This document shows, one piece after another, positions 37,002 through 49,862 of a DNA stretch of 64,000 nucleotides. Source of the stretch: Allium sativum (lineage: Eukaryota > Streptophyta > Magnoliopsida > Asparagales > Amaryllidaceae); the NCBI GenBank assembly GCA_030737875.1, contig CM060922.1, positions 323,859,956 to 323,923,955 of the forward strand, read 5' to 3'. A model generated the notes under the pieces. It searched no databases and had not been told where the DNA came from. It worked only from the letters and a program-made list of their open reading frames with translations. Within the stretch, counting starts at the first letter, position 1. Each line of letters starts with the position of its first letter. The position numbers and the translations under genes were made by a program.

Positions 37002-40000
37002 TGTAACACCCCACCTCCGCTAGGGTCACTCGCAAAGGAATGCACTAGCTTTAGAGGGGTATTATTGGTAAACATGTACATAAATATTACAAGACAGAAC
37101 ATATAAAATAGCGGAAGTGAAATCAACTTTCACATCATTAATAAATAAGGTCTAAAGCCTTTTACATCAGAGAATTTCTTACATGGAAACCTGTCTTGTA
37201 ATAGTAAAGAAGCATAAAAACCTTTTCATCAATTATTCCCCAAGTAAAACAATAAAATAGCCATAGCCAAGAAAAGTCCAAGCCATGCGTGATGACCTTC
37301 AAATAGAAGAAGTCCAAACTAACAATAGCATTTCCTCCCTGTAACCTGGGGGGAAATGGAAGACAAGAGGCGAAACAAAACGGGGTCAGTCATAAAGACT
37401 GGTAAGCCCTATCTACTATCAGTATATAAACTAGTAAAGTTAACTGGCATGAGGAACTGAGATGAACATAAGTATGATGACAAGATAGATAAGCTAAACC
37501 AAAATATCAGAATGAACTACTGTACCAAGATACACGAGTGTGTCATGATAAACTACGGTGTCAAGATAAATCAAGGTATCACATTGTCAGGTTTCTATCA
37601 AGTATACTATCCCAAGGTATCTACCCTGTATAACGTCCCACAGTATCTATCATGTATATTTCCCCTGGTTCTAACATGTATATTTGCTCTGCACCCCTCG
37701 TACTAGTATCCCAACCCGCGTTATGTGTTAACTATGAATGTCCCTTGCCCAATGTCATGTAATGGTCCATGTCAACCTAATATATAGCATATGTAGGTTT
37801 TCCCAACTCGTATGTTTCTTTCCATGTATAAGTTCAGTCCTTTGCCGTAGGCCATACGGGCTTTCCCATGTAAACGTTTTATCCTTGAGGTTATTTTGGA
37901 CTGCTACCCTTGATCTAGTTATGTTTCCTTACCATGAACTATCGCGCGTTCACTTAGGATTTATGCCACCTAGGACCACTAGGGATTATGCTACCTAATG
38001 AACGTTTCCGTGTCTCGGTTTGGGTTCAGCCACCTAGGGCCACTAGGGATTATGCCACCCGTCAACCGCGCCCTTTATCCCACGTATGTATCGTGAACCG
38101 TTTTCCATGTCTAGACGCACATGTTTCTCAATGTGCCATCCGAGTTCCGTGCCAGGGCAAACCAAGAAAAACGGAACTCGGTCGGGAGCTTTAAGTCGTC
38201 TGCTGATGCAGATATCAAGGTCTGTTTTTGTACCCGTGGCTATGGTCCCACGTGACCCCTCCCTCAACTACTGAAAGGCAATCCAATAAAAATCATGTAT
38301 GAGAACTACACTAAGGCCCATCGATGCCCACTTCCAGATAGCCAACCTCACCCATAACTTGATAGCTAGTATATGGTCTTTTGGGAGTTCCCTGCCTTTC
38401 CGTACGTACACGATTGACTAAAGATGGTAGGTAGCCGGCGACATGTTATCCCGGGGCAAAATCAAGTATCGTCGACTCCACGCTAATCCATCCCAGTCTT
38501 TAGGTCGCTCGCATAGCAACCAAGGCATACTCTTGGCTCTCCTACCGCAGACCTTAACCTCTGTGAGGCCGGGTTTCATGGACCACTTGCCATCTCACAG
38601 AGGGATACCAAGAGTACCCTCACGTTCCCCGAAGCTTCCGCTTCGTCACCCAGTTCGCTGGAGCTTTTAACTAAGTCGGATAACTTGCTCCTCCTCGTGT
38701 TTTAAGCGATGACCTACCGTACCGGGTTACTCATCATGAACTAGTCCCATGTCCTTGGCTAAGAATTATTACTTAGTTACACTTAACTAAGGTTTACCAC
38801 TTAGCTTCCTTTCCCCGTTACCCTTGATCAACTACGATTTTCTACCTAGTTCCTCTACTATGGTTTTGCTTATTGGGTTAAGTGTTGTTATTCAAGTTCA
38901 TGACTTAACCCTCCTACGAATCATGTCAAGATTGGCTAATTACTCAAGTTCAAGGCTTAGCCCTACAAGTTGGTTAAGTGTACTAAGAAGCCCATGACTT
39001 AACCCTATCAAGTCAAATTGGTTAAGTATTTATTCGTCTTAACCCTATCAGATTATCATGTTAGATTGATTAAGCATAGGTTATCTTAATCCCATCAGAT
39101 TATCGAGTCGGATTGGTTAAGTATGGGTTAGCTTAACCCCATCCACTAATCGTATTACAATGGTTAAGCCTAATTTTAAAAGGTCTTGTGACTTAACCCT
39201 ATCAGGTCCACCTATTAGATTGGTTAAGTATAGGTTACTTAACCTCATCAAATCATCATGTATAATTGGTCAAGCATAAGTTACTTAACCCCATTAAATT
39301 ACCGTGTTATGTTAGTTAAGTACTGGTTACTTAACCTCATTGAATTACCACGTTTAGATTGGTTAAGTGTTTATCCCCATCGAATTACCGTGTTTAGATT
39401 AGTTAAGTGAAGGTTACTTAACCCCATCTAATTACTAATTACCGTGTTTAGATTAGTTAAGTCTAAGTTACCTAACCCCATCTAATTACCGTGTTTAGAT
39501 TAGTTAAGTCTAAGTTACTTAACCCCATCTAATTACCATGTTAGATTAGTTAAGTATGGATTACTTAACCTCATCGAATTTACCGTGTTTAGATTAGTTA
39601 AGTGTGGATTACTTAAAACCATCTAATTATCAAGTCGGATTAGTTAAGCGTAAATTACTTAACCCCATCCCCTAATTGTCTTGTATGGTTAAGTGTCATT
39701 AAGAAATCAAGCCCGGTCCCACTTAACCTACCCATTCGTGTCATATCGGTTAAGTGTCATTAGTCAAATTTACTTAACCTTATCATGTGGCATTAATTTA
39801 ATTAATGCACTCTTAACCTCTCACATTAAACCTTGTTGTGGTTACTAGTTAAGCCGGGTGGGTCCGGGTAGTTTTACACCACAACCTAGTCTAACCTCGG
39901 GTCTTAAGCGCGACATGACCAACTTCTCACATTGGATCCTATTGTTTGTAGCCACTAGTTAAGCCGGGCGGGTCCGGGTAGATTTATGCTACAAACTCAA

Positions 40001-41477
40001 CCCAACCTCGAGTTGGCCATTTTCATGTTTGGTCTAGTGTCTTGTTACACTTACAACCCATACGTGTCAAGTTTCCAAGTCCCATACTCATAGCCAAAGT
40101 TACATGTTGTCACGTTTATACCAATTTACCCAAATCATGTTTCATGTCATTAAAGTTTCCCCATAACCTAACCCCAACGCTTTTAAACTCGTATATACAT
40201 TCACAACAACGCATAATGGATTAAAGAAGGAACTTGGCAAAGGCATGACAAAAAGGGTATAAGGCCACAAGTTAATCATGGTGGCATATGAGGCGTAAGT
40301 GTGTTCATTAACTTGCATGTTACATTATTAAGCCTCAAAAACATGCATAACCCCAAACTTAGCACATAGGCGAATCATGATGATAGGTGACATAGAAAGA
40401 TGCCTAGAAGTTCGCATATAGCATTACATGCAAGTTATCATAAGGGATATGATAGCTCTCATGTTGCATAATGCAACACTCAACATAAAGCTTATAGCTT
40501 TTAGCCCATAAGATCAAGATGGTGTCTTTACAAACATGATGGGATACATAACATGATAGCATGTATGATACTTAATGTTCAAACCCAACTTGCAACATTC
40601 ATTTAACTTCATAGTTAATATCTAAGAGTAGGAGGGGGCTTACAATGCTATGAAGGCACAAATCAACATATAAAACAAAGATTAAGACGAAGCCATTCAT
40701 GCTATCACCCAAAAACCCCAAAAGAACAAGCTCTAAATGAAACCCTTGAGCAAATATCAATAAAAATCCTTGCTTTGAAGAAGAAAGGTTTCAACTTTGG
40801 CTTTGAATGAAGCTTATGAGCTCTCATGCAAGATCCTTGCTTTTTGGTCAAGAAAAGGTTGCAACTTTGGCTAGAATGCAACTTAAGAACACTCATACAA
40901 GTTTGAAAGCACTTGTATAAACCCACAATCTCTCATAGAAATAGGCTTAGGAATTTTAGCATGAGAGTGGAGGCCATGAGAGGAACAAATTTGACATAGT
41001 TTAGTTGTAGGATTGAATAATGGTGATTTAGGCTAGGTTTAGGGGTCTTTTTATAGAGGATTAGGATAGTATTAGCCATAGGATTAACCCTAGATTCAAT
41101 CCAAGCCATCAAAGCATGTCTTGGGGAAGAAGTCAAGTGTAGGAACCATCTAAGGCCTTTAGATTAAAGCTGAACCATGAGAACCATTCAAATGCAAAAT
41201 CTGCATTTGAGCGAATCGGCCCACAGGTTGACAGCCAAACACCCTGGATTAACCCCTAGTCGACCCAGCGGGCTTGGATCGACCTCAAAAATCGGCCGGT
41301 TCGGTTATTCCCCTCTCCCAATTCGCTGTTTTAAACATTTTTGCATATTTATTTATTTAATTTTCAATTATATATATAAATCAATATATATATATATATT
41401 TCTCTGCGCAACCCATTTCACTTAATTAAGCATACTTTAATTTGTGAATTTTTATGTTCAAATTACGGGGTGTTACA
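37002..41477 (-). repeat. Element C 5' LTR (right copy)
   Basis: Near-identical partner of 30673-35146. Small differences include a 7-bp duplication in the minisatellite near 39430 and a shorter AT run near 41370. The minisatellite spans about 38880-39790. Confidence 0.93.
38880..39790. repeat. Minisatellite in element C LTR (right copy)
   Basis: Same array as 32555-33460, with near-identical unit order, so it was already present when this copy of C inserted. Confidence 0.88.
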
Positions 41478-41482
41478 TTGCA

Positions 41483-42407
41483 CCACCGTGGGACCCGTAC
41501 ATTGCCTCCAAACCGATGAACCCAATTTGCCTCTCAAAACATAAATTGAGCTCGACAGCTCGAATCACTCACTCGAAAAATCATGGGGCATTTTTCTTGT
41601 GTTCCCCGATGTGACCAGCTCCTTCACGCTCCATGCCCCGACCATCATCGTCACCGATCGCCGGAATTTGGTCAAAGTGCCATTTTCGGTTGTCCCCCTC
41701 TATCTCGCTCATCTCAACAATAAAAACCATGAAATTACTTTTAAAAATCATTATTTAGTGCTACGATTACATCTATAACCCTGTAATTCATTTCTATGAT
41801 GTTTGAAAATTTGGTGATTAAGTTTGAGACAGAGAACCATATGTTTCTTCTGTTTTCTTGTTTCAAACATATATAGATGAGGTTTGGTTCTTGCTAAAAT
41901 GTTTATATATATTTTCGTATATAAGTTAACTCATACATATGCTTGTATAGCTTGCGTTTGAGATCATCAAGGTATATTTCATTTTACAATGGTTTGTTTT
42001 TGACAGTAAACAAAACTGCCTTGGTTTCTTTGATCAAATAATTGATGAACTCATTACCATTTCTATTATGAATAACACTTGCATACATAGTTTTACAGAT
42101 GATCTAAGCAGGGTGTTTTAACATCTATAAGGTGATAACAATCATGGTATACTTGCAAATGATGATATAAATATGAAACACACAAAACAGTTTACAGTAA
42201 CTTGCAAATCATCTTGACTTAAGTGAGTGATTACTCACCTGTTTAAAGCTCCTGAATTCTTGTTCGTAAAAAGATTATAACTTCAGCACTTTCTTGTATT
42301 TGAGTAAAGAGAAAATGCATGGAATTGGATGTGTATTTATAGGCAATTTCCTCTCAAGTTTCCTACAACACTTTTCTACCTACTCTCTCTTTCTCTCTCT
42401 TCGAATG
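41483..42407 (-). repeat. Element B 5' LTR, part 2 (between C and D)
   Basis: Continues B's LTR, matching 21746-22671. It includes the TATA box (42334-42341) and the donor/hairpin (42223-42241). It ends with GAATG (42403-42407), the target duplication of D. Confidence 0.93.
42334..42341 (-). promoter_or_regulatory. TATA box of element B 5' LTR
   Basis: TATAAATA on the minus strand, identical to the site at 22594-22601. This is the copy that would drive B's genomic RNA. Element C now lies about 850 bp downstream of it and element D begins only about 70 bp upstream, so normal transcription of B is broken. Confidence 0.65.
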
Positions 42408-45400
42408 TGAAACGACCCGAACTTCCCCGGTCTCCGAAGAGAGAGAGAGAAAGAACGAATTGTTTTGAGAACACGACAAATCAGATCGCAGACGGAAGAA
42501 CATTTCATTGTATATTACAACAATGCATCAGATTACAAGAATATACAGAGTATAAATGAATATTACACAGAAATATCAGAGATTTAAATTACATTTAAAT
42601 ACATAGCAGCGGAAAATAATACAATACACAACTAGAAGTAGATATGCGGATACAAAGCTTTTCGGATATCATTCCAGCTGTAAACCAGGATCCTGTGAAT
42701 ATAAATCTGCAAAACGAAAACTACTAGCTGCCCGTGTCGAAAATAAGGGCACCCAGAGTTTAGGTCAAAACAATAAACTCCAGGTCAGTCATGGGACTAG
42801 TGTGAGAACTAAAACAGTTATAAATCTTTATTTTAAAGTTAGGCAAATCAAGGGACCACGCCGTATAACACGGAACGGGTTTCCTCCCAAGGATACCAGT
42901 GCATAAAACAAACAGCGCAATGCTAAATGAAGAAAAATGAAGCTGTTATAAGACCCAGGTCCTATCACACAACGCAACGCAAGCCGGGGAATAGGGTTTT
43001 CCCTTATAACAGCCAAAGAGTGCTTGGTATGTTTTAAAAACAAATCATTTGATACTATTATCAGTGTATAGTGTATAAAACAACTTCAAATCATAAGTAT
43101 CAATCATAGGCGGCATGGGTACCATATATCATGTCGCCATACTAGTTCTACAATTAAAACCGCAAATGTCACGTATTTGGAAATTGGATTTCCATCTATG
43201 AACCGAGGTAAAAGATAGTCCTCACTGACTTCGAGACTCTCTAGCCCGAGCCTCAGGGTCAGAGCGCATCGACCCTTGGATCCTCAGGGCCAGTCCACCG
43301 ATGTGGATTAAACTTAAACCCTGAACATGTGTTTCCCCGCCCTATGGGGCGTAAATGAGCCAACGAATGACTCCATCGGACCCGGATCGTCCAATCAAAC
43401 CGAGGCGCCTCGCAACAGCAACAACCACATAAGTCAAACTCGTCAGGGCGTGTAAAACCACTGACGCCACTTCTAGCTAGAAAGAAATGCATGCCCTCCC
43501 TGATGTCCTCTCCCGTTTTTGGTTCATACCGGGTGTGAAGCTCGCGAATCAACGTTACACAAAGCTATGCCACAAAGTTCGTGCTTTGATCATCAACCAC
43601 AAGACTTTGCTTTTCAACAGAAGCCTTGATCATTTGCCACTTAGGCATGCCACATAGGCAATTCACTCCATGCGTTTGATATCCATCAATATATTACCCC
43701 TGAGCTCGTACGTCTCAGAGAAGGGCGATAAGCAAGAGAATAAATTCTCCGCCGCCAAACAGATATATATTTGATAGAGATCAATCACACGGACTAAAAT
43801 CCAATGTCAGACACACAGTCCATTTACAAGTCCGTTTTGGGTCTGAACGAAACCGGAGGCACCTAGTACCCCGCATATCCATCAATCTCCAAGTACGTCT
43901 GGACGATCACTAACTGTTTCCATCTTCTTGGGTGTACATCCCAATCAAGATCATCAGTAATTATCCAAACGACGTGAAGACTTCCGGTCTTCGACCACCG
44001 TCTTCATCTTCGACTTATCGTCGTATCAGTTATTCAGAATGGGATAAACCCGGTCTTCCCGAATAACTCGCGTATATTTTAAATAAGTGTTACACAAACA
44101 CAACATACGCCTCATTCCAATTCACCAGTCACTAACCGTAAATTAATCAAGAGAATAATTCCCCAAATATTAACCCCGAAGGCCGAAACCAACATCAGAT
44201 CAATATCCAGGAAACCATTCTACTTAGCTAACCGACAGTTAGTTTCTAAATTTCACATTCATATGGAAAGGTTCCCATTAATTTTATCAAAGATAAATTC
44301 TTTATATTTATTCTTTAATCATCTTTTGAATTTCGATTCAACTAGTCGGAATTAACGGACCTTACCGAAGTAATCATTTGTTTTAATTCCCCAATCCCAT
44401 CCTATTCATCCCATGAAGTAAAACTAGTTATACTTCATATCTAACACCACGGTGTTATCGGTAAATTCAATTACCATTTCACGTTCAAATCTAATTAAAG
44501 ATTTAACTATCGCCTGGAATAAAACTGGTGATACTCCATTCCCGATCTTTTCAATCTAATTAAAGATTCATTAAAACTCCACTTAGTTTTAATCGTCGAC
44601 TGGGTTAAAGAATCAGTGTCAATTAAAATACGGTCCACGATAAACCCAAAATCACATCACATTAATTATCGGGTTAAAGAACAAGTGTTATTTAAAACAC
44701 TGTTCACGATAAACCCAAAAATCAATATCAATTCAATTAAATATTATTTAATTGGTACACTTCATTAAATCTAAATAAAAAGATTCAATCTTTTTCTCAA
44801 TTGGATTCAAGAACAGTGTCAATGAAGACACCATTCACGACAAACCCAAATCACATTTGATATTAAATACAAGGCTCTGAATAGAAAATATATCGGCTTA
44901 TATTCAATATCAAATTCTTTGACCAACAGATATCGTATCGGAAATAACGATATATATATCTATATCTTTCAAATTTCCATAACAACATCTGTATAATCAC
45001 GAATTCCAACATCGAAATTTTCCGAAGACAATTTCGATTCAAATCCACTCCAATGCAATCATTGGAAATTCTGGTTATTTTTAAAACCCTTTTTTTTATT
45101 CAATTTATTTATTTAAAAATAAATAGAATTATAATTCTAGTTCAAAACTAGTTCATTTCGATAAAAATCTATTTTTATCTTTTCAAATATGGAGTTTTTC
45201 ATCCCAATTTTTCCCAAATCATTTATTATGATTTTACACAAATTATTACTATTTTTAGTAATTTTATCAAGGCCCGTACAGTCGATTTCCATCAACGGCC
45301 ATCGAACTGCACTTACAGCGACCTTTTTCAAATTTGATTTGGACATAATCCCAAATCCAACCATTAGATTTCAAATTTCAAATATCCATTAGAAAGCTCT

Positions 45401-45668
45401 TTTCGATACGAACCCAACGGTCCCGATTTTAGGAGAATCCGACGGTCGGATCTCCCGCAATATCCGTTCGAAGTCAATGGTCGAAATTCGCGAACTACCG
45501 CGGCGCGGCGCGTTCTATTCAGGCCATTATATTATATATATAATATATAGTATATACTTCGTCGATTTCAATTTAAAACGTGCTTTATAAATCGTTTTTA
45601 AATTCATTTCAAATCGATTTCAATTCAAATTGATTTCTAATTCAATTTCAGTTCTAATTCAATTCAAT

Positions 45669-45830
45669 TCAATTTCAATTCGAATTCATTTATATTCAAT
45701 TTCAATTCGAATTCATTTATATTCAATTTCAATTCGAATTCATTTATATTCAATTTCAATTCGAATTCATTTATATTCAATTTCAATTCGAATTCATTTA
45801 TATTCAATTTCAATTCGAATTCATTTATAT
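45669..45830. repeat. 27-bp tandem array, six units (left LTR of D)
   Basis: Six perfect copies of a 27-bp unit (TCAATTTCAATTCGAATTCA plus TTTATAT). The other LTR has four. Confidence 0.97.
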
Positions 45831-46861
45831 TCAAAAAATCAGATTTTGAAATCACTTTCGATATTCATTATAAAATGAATAAAATCGATATAAATACCGT
45901 TCACGTCAAAATGGCGTCAATCTAACCAACACGGCTTCATATGTTTCTATTTTCAAATATTCTATTTCGAATATTTCTATCTCAAATATTTCTTTTCTAA
46001 TATTTCCTTTTTCAAATATTCTATTTTCAAATATTTCTATTTCAAATATTTTTATTTCAAATATTTCTTTTTCGAAACTGGAATGAGGCCCAATCAATTA
46101 CCATATAATGTTAATTATATGGATTTTTTACAACACATGTATATATCAACAACGATGAATAATCAACCATCATCCAAAGTGCATTGTACACTATATAAGC
46201 ATCAAATATAAATATTCAACACTTATAACAGTCTGTCAATCAATCGATCGACATACAACTAAACAATCGGGATTAGTGTACGTCAAATATCATCCCAATA
46301 CCCGTGTAGGGTTTCAAACAATCAAACACAGATTTTATTTGTGCAGCTGGGCGATGTGTAAAATTTATCGTCCCAATCAATGTCCTTCAAATAGGTGTAC
46401 ATAAACAAACCGTCCGGTTTGTAAATGAATATTTATTTATTCACGTTCACGTTAAAAATTATATTTTTAACGATCAAACTATTTTATTCAACCTATGAAT
46501 ATTCTATTCGGTTCATTTATCAAATAAAATGTTATCTTTATTTTTCTAACTTATTTTTAGAAAATTTCGGCGGCATAACGGCACGATACTAGAAACGGGA
46601 CAAGGCCTAGCCTTATCCCCGGTCTAGTGAAGGCCCACCCCATTCACACATCAATCAATCCATTCATTTCACCAAACAATTCAATTTCAAATCAAATCAT
46701 CTAACTAATCTATGCAACCAAACAAACAAGTCCATGGTCTGTGGACGATTGTGTCGGGTGCTACTAAGCACCGTTTGCATCCTAGTATATATATATAACT
46801 AGAAATGAAATTGAAGAGTGAGAAATTCTCACCAATAGCTATCCCAACTTCACGACACTTC

Positions 46862-46868
46862 ATTTATA
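46862..46868 (-). promoter_or_regulatory. TATA-like box of element D LTR
   Basis: Minus strand CCTATAAATGAAG. About 30 bp downstream is GTGAGAATTTCTCAC, a near-palindrome like the one in B's leader. The same arrangement is in the right LTR near 54298. Confidence 0.5.
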
Positions 46869-46919
46869 GGAAACTTCGCCGTTCTCGCCTTTCGTCACTT
46901 TCGTTGCCCGTATTCACTA

Positions 46920-47420
46920 CATATGTAAAAATCACATTTTTACTTCGCTATTCAATATATAAAAATCGAATTTTTTCTTCATTATTCAATATAGAAAAAT
47001 CGTATTTTTACTTCATTATTCCATATAGAAAAATCGTATTCTTACTTACCACTCGAATAGAAATTATACTTTTATTGCTTTACTATAATAAAAATTATAT
47101 TTTTATTACTCTAAATGAATAAAAATTATATTTTTATTTTGCTAACATCACAATAAAAATCGTATTTTTATTGACATACATATATAAAAATTATATTTTT
47201 ATTACTTCTATAATATAAAAATCATAATTTTAATCTTCACATCAAATAAAAATCATATTTCTAATCTCATACTTATATAAAAATTATATTTTCAAGCTTT
47301 CTATCATATAAAAATTTTGTCTTTCACCATTTAAAAATCACGTCTTTACTATTTATTTCATTCCAATAAAGATCTCCTTTTTATACTAGAGATAAACGAA
47401 TAAAAATTGAATTTTTATAC
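46920..47420. repeat. Array of AT-rich palindromic repeats in D LTR
   Basis: About fifteen irregular units built on AAAAAT-CG/TAT-ATTTTTA, 30-40 bp apart, each self-complementary. The right LTR has an added unit near 54466-54500. Confidence 0.85.
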
Positions 47421-47439
47421 TAGAAAATATAATGAAAAC

Positions 47440-47880
47440 TTACATCCGCTGCTCGAAGGGGGAGGAGGGTTCATCGGCCGGCTGCAGAACAGGTGGCGGG
47501 TCCCCTTTGGCCAGGGCGCGGCTGTCGATCTGGGTGGGGGTCTAGGGGGTACGGTTTTGGGTTTTAAAAGAGGTTGTGGGGATCTTTGACAAAGGAGGAG
47601 GCGCTGTGGAGGAGGGGGCCCCAGCAGTCGAGGCGGAGGCCAGGGGGAGGGGCGTTTGGGGTCGGCGGTGGTGTCCTAGGGTTTTAACGCGGAGGAGGGC
47701 TGAGCTTTGGGGTGCGGGTTCGATCAGGGGTAGGGAGAGAGAGGCGCGAGGTGGGGCTTCTCGCCGGAGGTTGGTGGTCGCGGTGGAGTACCACCGGCGG
47801 TGGCGTCAGCGCCTGTCGCGCTCTGCGCGATGGGTTTCTCCATTTTTTTTTTATTTCGTTATGCTTTAACTGACGGGTCA
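47440..47880. other. GC-rich block in D LTR
   Basis: G-rich plus strand in an otherwise AT-rich LTR, repeated at about 54900-55330. The minus strand is C rich and includes AAAACCCTAGGACACC, like plant 5' untranslated sequence. It is open in several frames through low stop-codon density; I see no conserved protein. A GTAAGT donor-like site ends it on the minus strand near 47440. Confidence 0.6.
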
Positions 47881-48826
47881 ACGAGGGGTGGGAAGGAGAG
47901 AGAAATAAAAGGGGGGGGGGAGAGATTTATATTTTAATTAATTTATTTTATTTTCCAAATAAAATCACTTTTTCTTTCGAACTCCAATCTGCATCCAACG
48001 ACTGTCGCCCCTAACTAATTACCCCCATTCTGAACACAATGGGATATGCCACGCAAGCCAATTCGGCCGTTTCGATAGGTTTCCGTCAAAAATAAAGTAT
48101 AAATCAGTATATATTTAATTTTAACGCACATTTTAAATTACCAGGGCCACATACGAACTCTAAAAATTACAGAAAAATATTTTCTAGCTTCGTATTGACG
48201 ATACGGTCCTAACAAAACTAGTTTCGTCGAATTCTGAGACCGTTAGAAAAATGGCCAATTTCCAGTCGATTAAAATCAACTGAAACTGGTCAAATGCGTT
48301 TTCCTTTGCCACGCTCACATATTGATTCGAAAAATTATGAAATTTGAAGTCTAGCAATAACTTTACATCACGGACTCAACAAAAGTGGTTTCGCCGAAAT
48401 CCGAGGTCGTTTGCAAAATTCCCATTTTTAAGGGCCTGAATTCTATAGCGACTATTCAGAATTTTCAACTGGACATATCTTTTGATTCCCGCTATGAAAT
48501 TTTTATTTTTCGGATTCGCTGGAAAGATATTCACAAATAGATCCTAAGGTTTTTGGTTTCACTAAAATCCGGATTGTTTTGCACCCGGTACTTTCAATTG
48601 AAGTTTGAAATCGAATTATCGAACTACCGCGCCATTTTCAATTCTATTTATAATTATATATAAATATTTATATTCTAACGACGGCGCATATAATATATAC
48701 GTTCGAATTCTATTTCAAATAAATTTTCGTCGATATTATTTAAAATAATTCATTTTAAATAATCAAAATTAGCTAAAATTGCCAAAATAAAAATTTTAAA
48801 CTGGCCCAGATTTTCGGGTTATTACA

Positions 48827-49862
48827 ATCTCCCCCACTTAAAACTTTTCGTCCTCGAAAAGGAACAAAGTCGAAAGTGGTTTGATCAATCAACTCTACGT
48901 TCGATCTGGCTTCCATTCTGCAACTTTTCAGTTTCTAAGAATTTTCAAATTTTCAAAAATTTGGCTAACACCCTAAATTTTCGAAAAATTTCGCCATAAC
49001 CTCCCCTGCACCGGGAGCCACGGGAAAATCCCGAAATTGCCATATAGGCCTTCTGATCTCAAAAAGAAAAAGAAAAAGCCAAGCGGCTAGCCAATAGGCT
49101 CATAAAATCATCATCACCCAAACAAAACTGTAAATTATGTAGTAAACATGTACCTATTTGTCGGGCAAACAAATTTTATTCTCTGCTCTAGCCTCCTTGC
49201 TATGACCTGTTCAATGTAAGTACAAGTATATGCAAGCAAATGCTGCCAATTTTCAATACAATACAATATTTGACCAATTTGGTTAAAGTTTCAACATTTA
49301 ATTATTCAAACAATAATCAAACAACACAACCATCAATCAATTAGTGAATTATCATTTCAAATTCATAACTTTGATATATTGTCAAAAATCTCATTTTTGA
49401 TGCCAGATCACAACAATAGGCCCTATCTAATTTTGGTTCTCACACCAGTCAATAGGAAATATATAGATATCATACCTTCGAAACACGAATACCAATTCTG
49501 ATGATGTTCGAACTATCATCAGAATCATTTCCGGGCGACTAGAGTGTGATTCTATATCTATCCAGTATATTAAAACTTCAAATACACGTTTGCAAGGCGT
49601 ATATGCAAAATCTTTATATACTGGACTGTCCAAATCAATACAAATAAATAATCAAATACGAATAATTGATTTAAATTTTCAAAACAAAATTTGTTTTCAT
49701 TTTAAAAATATACACTGCACACTCGTTCTAGGATACTACTGATCCTATCTCTAATGAGTCATTCTCATTGGATTTTACTAATCCAATATCTGATGAATTC
49801 TTTCGTATGGTTCTAATGTGTCTTGTTCTCTAGCTTTGTAAACCAAAGCTCTGATACCACGA
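48827..49862 (-). other. Element D interior
   Basis: 1036 bp with no recognisable coding sequence. The left end has the purine tract AAGTGGGGGAGAT (48839-48827) preceded by the GAGGACGAAAAG block. The right end has the primer site. It retains only the signals needed for reverse transcription. Confidence 0.88.
49843..49859 (-). other. Primer binding site of element D
   Basis: Minus strand TGGTATCAGAGCTTTGG, three bases inside the LTR edge at 49863; the first 12 bases match the initiator tRNA-Met complement. Confidence 0.9.

Larger units (their letters stand above)
30673..41477 (-). mobile_element. Element C: LARD-like non-autonomous element, 4.47-kb LTRs
   Basis: LTRs 30673-35146 (4474 bp) and 37002-41477 (4476 bp) flank only 1855 bp. 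Target duplication is TCGCA (30668-30672) against TTGCA (41478-41482), one C-to-T change at a CpG. Primer site (36999-36986) and purine tract (35158-35147) place it on the minus strand. The interior has no intact gag or pol. LTR differences are few, so it is younger than its host. It fits the LARD class of large non-coding LTR derivatives. Confidence 0.93.
42408..48826 (-). repeat. Element D 3' LTR (left copy)
   Basis: Plus-strand ends are TGAAACGACCCGAAC and GGGTTATTACA. Contents include a 27-bp tandem array (45669-45830), a short ATTTCAAATATT-rich array (45945-46075), an array of ATAAAAAT/ATTTTTAT palindromes (about 46920-47420) and a GC-rich block (47440-47880). A minus-strand TATAAAT lies at 46868-46862, about 1960 bp from the LTR start. 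Open frames over the arrays and GC-rich block lack protein features. Confidence 0.93.

Noticed and set aside
45630..45878. Open frame over the 27-bp array in D (repeated SISIRIHLY peptide, and its minus-strand shadow)
   Set aside because: A 27-bp unit is a multiple of three without stops, so both strands stay open by chance; the other LTR copy has a different unit number and no protein features.
47576..47869. 97-codon frame in D's GC-rich block
   Set aside because: Gly/Arg-rich low-complexity translation; the matching block in the other LTR does not keep it open.
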